Of a stretch of 10,000 bases of DNA, positions 6,261-10,000 are shown piece by piece. The notes beneath the pieces are model-generated. The model saw only the letters and a program-made list of their open reading frames with translations, ran no database searches and had not been told where the DNA came from. Numbering within the stretch: the first letter of the stretch is position 1; every line of letters begins with the position of its first letter. Made by a program: the position numbers and the translations under genes. This DNA comes from Symbiodinium natans (lineage: Eukaryota > Sar > Dinophyceae > Suessiales > Symbiodiniaceae), in NCBI GenBank assembly GCA_905221605.1, contig CAJNDS010000647.1, positions 42,501-52,500 on the forward strand, in the 5' to 3' direction.

Positions 6261-7533
6261 AGATACACCATGGAAGCTAGTTCAAGATTTTGCTTTTCAG
6301 GTGGGACATCAGGTACACTTGAAAGGGAAGTACAAGGGAGATGCAGCGGAGTGTGTAGGGGAGGTCGAGAGCTTAGTCGAGGACCAAGAGGGTCAGTGGA
6401 TCAAGTTGGATCTGACGGGGACTCCTCATGTGGGGTTGCAAGAGTGGCGGAAGTCCTGCCAAGACGCGTTTTATGCGAATCGGGCACCTCTCCTGAAATC
6501 ATTAGATGCGGGAGTGGACGGGTTGTTTTGCGCGCGCGAGGTGCGAGAGGTAGATCCCCTCTTAGAGTGGAAGTCCAACCTGACCGAGCTGAGGCGGGAC
6601 CTGGAAGCTCTCCCCGGGTTGGAAGCTGTCGCCAGAGATTTGGGCTATGGAGTAACGGGAGGTGTGGGGAATTTACTGCCGCCGCCTCCTGCTCAGAGGG
6701 AAGAGGGAGAGTCTGCAAAAAAGCCGAGGAAGCTACGCGGCAAGGAACGCGTTCGCCAGATGGTTCAGCAGAGCACGTGGTCGTGGGCCGGTTCATCCCT
6801 AGACCCCAAATTCAGGAGGCCCAAGGTGGGGTTGAAAAGGAAGAGAGAGCAGAGCAGCAGTTCCTCCAGCGTCAGTCACAGTGGGAGCGGGGAGAGGTCA
6901 GAGCAGGAGGATCTGTTTCCAGAGGAGTCTCAGACGAAACACATCGCTCGAAAATGCCCAGGACTTCTCTCAAGATTTGCGATCAAGGAGGCAAAGAAGC
7001 GACTCCTAACCCAGGTAGGGGAGGAAGCTGGGAACCATGCTCCAAGTCCAGTTTTCGTCCGTTATTACCGACAGGTCTTCGCGCATTCGGGAGCGTCGAC
7101 TCCTATGAAGCGAGAGTATTTGACTCTTGCCACATGTCTCGACTCTATCATCGAGGGCAACATCTTGAAGTGCCTGGATGTGGGAGTTCAGAGGTTGAAA
7201 GCGGTCGAGCAAATGAGTCTGGGAGCCGCGGCGCAATTGGCAAATCGTCTCGAGTTAATCCCGCCAGAAACCTCGGTTCTAGCATCCCTAGAAGAGAGTC
7301 GCGGGGCTGCGCAAGAACACCGCCGAGAAGAGAAAATCAGAGGCTCTTGGAAGGGCAAAGGAAAGTGGGAGAGCAATTGGAATCGCCAGGTGTTGGAGGA
7401 GCAAGCCTTCAAATGGGAGAAAGGATCCAAGAGTGCCAAGGGAAAGGATCCAAAGGGCAAACCGGGAGGCAAAGGTCGCCCCTGGAAAGGTCAACCAGCC
7501 CCGGCGAGCGAAGTAATTCCAGTCAAGGAGTGA
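6112..7533 (+). CDS. Retroelement ORF1, Gag-like protein
   Basis: 473 residues from the ATG at 6112; an in-frame GTG at 6103 is less likely as a start. Residues 1-42 form a proline/alanine/arginine/lysine tail beginning MAPRRRPAAAK, histone-tail-like. About residues 55-115 (FQVGHQVHLKGKYKG onward, with WIKLDLTGT) look like a small beta-barrel. A disordered, serine-rich stretch follows. About residues 275-400 form a helical domain with KCPGLLSRFAIKEAKKRLL, a YYRQVF segment and DVGVQRLKAVEQM, which I take as the capsid-like core. The tail (about 405-473) is rich in KGKG and WKG repeats and suits nucleic-acid binding in place of zinc knuckles; I see no CCHC motif. Position just before the RT, and resemblance to Gag-like ORFs of dinoflagellate elements as I remember them, support the call. 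It ends in TGA inside the ORF2 frame. Confidence 0.7.
   Translation: MAPRRRPAAAKAAPRRARGLRPKAVPKRKAKAKPTPSNRRKGEEHHPPRKDTPWKLVQDFAFQVGHQVHLKGKYKGDAAECVGEVESLVEDQEGQWIKLDLTGTPHVGLQEWRKSCQDAFYANRAPLLKSLDAGVDGLFCAREVREVDPLLEWKSNLTELRRDLEALPGLEAVARDLGYGVTGGVGNLLPPPPAQREEGESAKKPRKLRGKERVRQMVQQSTWSWAGSSLDPKFRRPKVGLKRKREQSSSSSSVSHSGSGERSEQEDLFPEESQTKHIARKCPGLLSRFAIKEAKKRLLTQVGEEAGNHAPSPVFVRYYRQVFAHSGASTPMKREYLTLATCLDSIIEGNILKCLDVGVQRLKAVEQMSLGAAAQLANRLELIPPETSVLASLEESRGAAQEHRREEKIRGSWKGKGKWESNWNRQVLEEQAFKWEKGSKSAKGKDPKGKPGGKGRPWKGQPAPASEVIPVKE
6258..6275 (+). promoter_or_regulatory. Stop of ORF0 followed by ATG in strong context
   Basis: TAA (6258-6260) is followed after 9 nt, in the same frame, by ATG at 6270 within ACACCATGG, which matches the preferred eukaryotic start context (purine at -3, G at +4). 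This would allow reinitiation or leaky-scanning starts of the ORF2 frame. In the ORF1 frame the TAA is the junction of CGT and AAA codons; a CGC codon there would be synonymous for ORF1 and would turn the stop into CAA. Dinoflagellate start-context rules are not well defined, so this is suggestive only. Confidence 0.35.
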
Positions 7534-10000
7534 TTAGTGTGGGGTCCACCTCCGAGTCTGTTGTTTCAGTGTCTCCTCCTGAAGTGCGGGAGGAGCCGTG
7601 TTCTTCCCTGCCATCTGATCTGGTTGGTCATGTCGGGCAGCTAGGTGTACTGCTTGGAAAGTGGCTTGATGTCAACTCACATTTGCGAGTGGGATATGAG
7701 CAATCTGTTCCAAGCAAGCATCCTTCCACGGCAGAGGTCTTCCCTTTGCCTATGCTTCCGGGCGGTCTGCCTCCCGAGGAGCATATTTGGCTTCAAGCTG
7801 CGATCCGAGCATTAAACTGGCTAGCCTGCGGGGATTTGACTTTAGGTGAAGCTCCAGCTAGCAGGGTTCAAGAGTCTTTGCTGACGGTACTGCGTGAGTC
7901 GTTCAGGGTCGAGCGTCTGGGCTCTCACGTGTTCGATTCCATTCCCATGGAAGACTACTGGAAGTCTAAAGGTGTCAACGGTTATGGTGAAGAGGTGCAT
8001 AGTGCGTTGCCGTTCAACTGGAGCAACATTGAACACAGCCTCCCTAAACGAGAGCAGGCTGGTGCTCTTGATGGGGTGGACGTTGCATCCGCTGGGATCA
8101 AAGATTTCTTAAGTGACCCTTGCAAATACCTGAAACCTTCTCCATCCCGAACCTGGATGAAGCCCCCGAGGGTCATGGTTCGACCCGAGGACTGGGGGGC
8201 CGTCGCTGAGGGTTTGGTAGAGCGTAGGATTTGCGAAGTCATTCCTTTGAGTGAGGTCATCCGTGTTGAGGGGAAGCCCATCCTCGGCGGCCTCTTCGGC
8301 GTGCCAAAAAATGAGGAGATCGGAGGAGTACCGGTGCTGCGTTTAATCATGGATTTGCGGCCCATCAACCAGTTGTTTGAGTCCATTGCAGGTGACCTCC
8401 ACACGTTGCCAATGCTTAGTCAACTCTTTCCTCTCGAGATTTTTCCTAACGAGGATGTTTTAGTTAGCTCGGAAGACATCAAGGCGATGTTTTATATTGT
8501 GGGCCTTCCAAGCGAGTGGAGACCTCTCCTAGCCTTCGGGAGAGAAGTCCCCAAACATTTGCGACCTGCAGGGGTCAATGAGCCCTGTGTGCTGACAAGT
8601 CGAGTACTGCCGATGGGATTCATCAATTCTGTGTCGGTAGCCCAGAGCCTCCATCGTAGCATTGTCAATCGTGCGGTGGATGAATTGGGAATCAGCCGTG
8701 ACAAAGAAATCAGGCGAGATCAGTCGCTCCCAATTTCAGCACTGTCGTACCGTGTCTATCTGGACAATTTCGACTCGCTGGTGAGGACCAATCGGGAGGC
8801 AGCGAGTCTCCTTGAAGGCTCCTTGAGCCCTTTGGCAGCAGAACTCAGGCAGGTGTATGGCAAACTTGATGTTCCAGTGAACGAGAAGAAATCCAATCGC
8901 AGCGCGCGTCAGGGTGAAATGCAAGGAGGTTGGATTGACGGGCGTGAAGGGACCATCTGTCCTAAGCCTGACAAATTTGCCCGGTACCTGAGGGCGTGTT
9001 GGTATTTGCTACAAAGCAAAACGTCCAACCTCAAGCGAATTCAAGTGGTTGCCGGCGGGCTTGTTTATCTGTTCAGTTACCGTCGTTGTCTAATGAGTTG
9101 CCTAAACGAGGTTTGGCAGTTCATTTCATCTTTCGAAGGAAATGTCAGTGTATGGAAAGCTATTCCCGATGTCGTCAAGAAGGAGTTGTTCTGTTGTGCA
9201 GCTTTAGCCCCGTTGTCGTACATGGACTTGAGGCTCCCTTTTGATGCACTCGTCAGCGCCAGCGATGCCAGTGAAACTGGTGGAGGCCTTTCGGTGTCCA
9301 CAGGTGTCACTGACATGGGGGTTCAAGCAGCGGGGAAGCTCGTGAGGGGCTCGTATGGCCTTGCGTGTGATGACGTGCAACTTCTGGTCATCTCTCTGTT
9401 TGATGGGATTGCAGCGTGCCGAGTTGCTTTGGACGTCTTGGGGGCCCAGGTAGGTGCCTACGTTGCGGTGGAGGCGGACCCGTGCGCCAAGCGGGTTGTG
9501 GAGAGCGCCTTCGCTTCAGTTGAGTTCGTCAACACAGTTGATGAGGTAACCGATGAAATAGTACTAAGCTGGGCACGAAGGTTTTCGAGGGTTGGTGTCG
9601 TCCTGATTTCGGGAGGCCCCCCTTGCCAAGGAGGTTCAGGGTTAGGTGCATCCAAAAGAGGTTCAGAGTCTGCTTCAAACTGCAGGCTTCATCAAGAGGT
9701 TCCTCGAATACGGGATCTGGCAGAGAAACATTTCAGTTGGGCAAAGGTTTTCTTCCTCATGGAAAGCGTGTCATCTATGTCAGATGGGGATCTGGCGTCT
9801 GTGACGCGTTCAGCAGGGATCCTGCCTTATGAGTTGGACGCATGTGGCCTCACACCTTGTCGCAGGAATCGGCTGTTTTGGTTCAATTGGCAGGTTTCAA
9901 GTGAACCAGGGGTAGAGATCATTAGGCCTTCAACCTCTGAGCCCACTGATTACGGGAGAATTGCTTTTCTCCTGCCAGTCCCTCCTGACCCTTACCTGAC
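6270..10000 (+). CDS. Retroelement ORF2: RT, RNase H-like start, DNMT3-like cytosine methyltransferase; partial
   Basis: I translated this frame by hand: it is open from 6261 past the window end (1,243 complete codons from ATG 6270, context ACCATGG). The first 421 codons overlap ORF1. The unique part has a region rich in prolines and leucines, then the RT: RLIMDLRPIN (8340-8369), motif A EDIKAMFY (8472-8495), motif B LPMGFINS (8607-8630) and motif C YLDN (8757-8768) in place of YxDD. After a thumb/connection region with NEKKSN and GGLVYLFSYRR comes SASDASETGGG (9255-9287), resembling the first RNase H strand. Only about 40 residues later starts the methyltransferase: motif I SLFDGIAA (9393-9416), motif II YVAVEAD, motif IV GGPPCQGGS with catalytic Cys codon 9624-9626, motif VI as ESV (9762-9770) and motif VIII CRRNRLFW (9858-9881). 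SLFDGIA and YVAVEAD resemble DNMT3. The target-recognition region and motifs IX-X are cut off. Its translation could begin at 6270, by -1 frameshift from ORF1, or by readthrough from ORF0. Confidence 0.85.
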   Translation, partial: MEASSRFCFSGGTSGTLEREVQGRCSGVCRGGRELSRGPRGSVDQVGSDGDSSCGVARVAEVLPRRVLCESGTSPEIIRCGSGRVVLRARGARGRSPLRVEVQPDRAEAGPGSSPRVGSCRQRFGLWSNGRCGEFTAAASCSEGRGRVCKKAEEATRQGTRSPDGSAEHVVVGRFIPRPQIQEAQGGVEKEERAEQQFLQRQSQWERGEVRAGGSVSRGVSDETHRSKMPRTSLKICDQGGKEATPNPGRGGSWEPCSKSSFRPLLPTGLRAFGSVDSYEARVFDSCHMSRLYHRGQHLEVPGCGSSEVESGRANESGSRGAIGKSSRVNPARNLGSSIPRRESRGCARTPPRRENQRLLEGQRKVGEQLESPGVGGASLQMGERIQECQGKGSKGQTGRQRSPLERSTSPGERSNSSQGVISVGSTSESVVSVSPPEVREEPCSSLPSDLVGHVGQLGVLLGKWLDVNSHLRVGYEQSVPSKHPSTAEVFPLPMLPGGLPPEEHIWLQAAIRALNWLACGDLTLGEAPASRVQESLLTVLRESFRVERLGSHVFDSIPMEDYWKSKGVNGYGEEVHSALPFNWSNIEHSLPKREQAGALDGVDVASAGIKDFLSDPCKYLKPSPSRTWMKPPRVMVRPEDWGAVAEGLVERRICEVIPLSEVIRVEGKPILGGLFGVPKNEEIGGVPVLRLIMDLRPINQLFESIAGDLHTLPMLSQLFPLEIFPNEDVLVSSEDIKAMFYIVGLPSEWRPLLAFGREVPKHLRPAGVNEPCVLTSRVLPMGFINSVSVAQSLHRSIVNRAVDELGISRDKEIRRDQSLPISALSYRVYLDNFDSLVRTNREAASLLEGSLSPLAAELRQVYGKLDVPVNEKKSNRSARQGEMQGGWIDGREGTICPKPDKFARYLRACWYLLQSKTSNLKRIQVVAGGLVYLFSYRRCLMSCLNEVWQFISSFEGNVSVWKAIPDVVKKELFCCAALAPLSYMDLRLPFDALVSASDASETGGGLSVSTGVTDMGVQAAGKLVRGSYGLACDDVQLLVISLFDGIAACRVALDVLGAQVGAYVAVEADPCAKRVVESAFASVEFVNTVDEVTDEIVLSWARRFSRVGVVLISGGPPCQGGSGLGASKRGSESASNCRLHQEVPRIRDLAEKHFSWAKVFFLMESVSSMSDGDLASVTRSAGILPYELDACGLTPCRRNRLFWFNWQVSSEPGVEIIRPSTSEPTDYGRIAFLLPVPPDPYL
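7440..7446 (+). promoter_or_regulatory. Candidate -1 frameshift heptamer GGGAAAG
   Basis: G GGA AAG lies in the ORF1 reading frame and fits X XXY YYZ. A -1 shift here moves exactly from the ORF1 frame into the ORF2 frame, about 90 nt before the ORF1 stop, as at many gag-pol junctions. A final G is less usual in eukaryotic sites, and I found no clear stem or pseudoknot downstream, so this is one option among several for expressing ORF2. Confidence 0.22.

Noticed and set aside
6401-6796. 131-codon minus-strand frame under ORF1, and others at 7188-7494, 7982-8404 and 9077-9316
   Set aside because: These are antisense shadows of the Gag-like and RT-DNMT frames, with no independent support.
1-10000. 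CRISPR arrays, tRNA/rRNA genes, bacterial operons, insertion sequences
   Set aside because: No spaced direct repeats, no tRNA-like arms noticed by eye, and the gene structure is eukaryotic.

Overview
The window looks like nuclear DNA of a dinoflagellate, most probably a Symbiodiniaceae-type alga. Three things point there. First, a split gene has many very small exons whose introns mostly begin with GC instead of GT and always end AG before a G. Second, a retroelement Gag-like protein opens with an alanine/arginine-rich basic tail, a style I associate with dinoflagellate elements. Third, its polyprotein fuses a reverse transcriptase to a C5-cytosine DNA methyltransferase. No bacterial gene organisation is present. 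Species cannot be set from the sequence alone.

Left part (1-5540): host DNA, mostly intron and spacer. A possible terminal exon lies at 16-204 (+). A minus-strand open frame lies at 391-1236; its segment 847-1008 has strong exon character. From 1540 to 4111 (+) I could assemble by hand at least nine short exons. They join in a consistent phase into the TPR region of an Hsc70-interacting protein (Hip/ST13)-like co-chaperone. One more exon-like stretch lies at 4938-5058 and may belong to the same gene. Introns and spacers hold a (GAA)27 microsatellite, a 10-bp GAGAGAGAGC repeat, a 32-bp-period duplication, a 15-bp tandem repeat, a G-run cluster and hairpins.

Right part (about 5544-10000): a retroelement cut off by the window end. 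ORF0 (5544-6260) is a charged, disordered protein. ORF1 (6112-7533) is Gag-like. ORF2 runs open to the last base and encodes reverse transcriptase, an RNase H-like start and a DNMT3-like cytosine methyltransferase with its PCQ catalytic motif. ORF0 and ORF2 share one frame, separated by a single TAA. ORF2's frame stays open through the whole ORF1 region. My codon count shows this is very unlikely by chance, so the element may use two frames over about 1.3 kb.

Working picture: ORF1 packages element RNA, the RT makes cDNA, and the methyltransferase could methylate new copies or their target. DNMT-bearing retrotransposons have, as I recall, been reported in Symbiodinium (unchecked), so the family may be known. 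The overlap, the YLDN active site and the interrupted RNase H are the points most worth checking.
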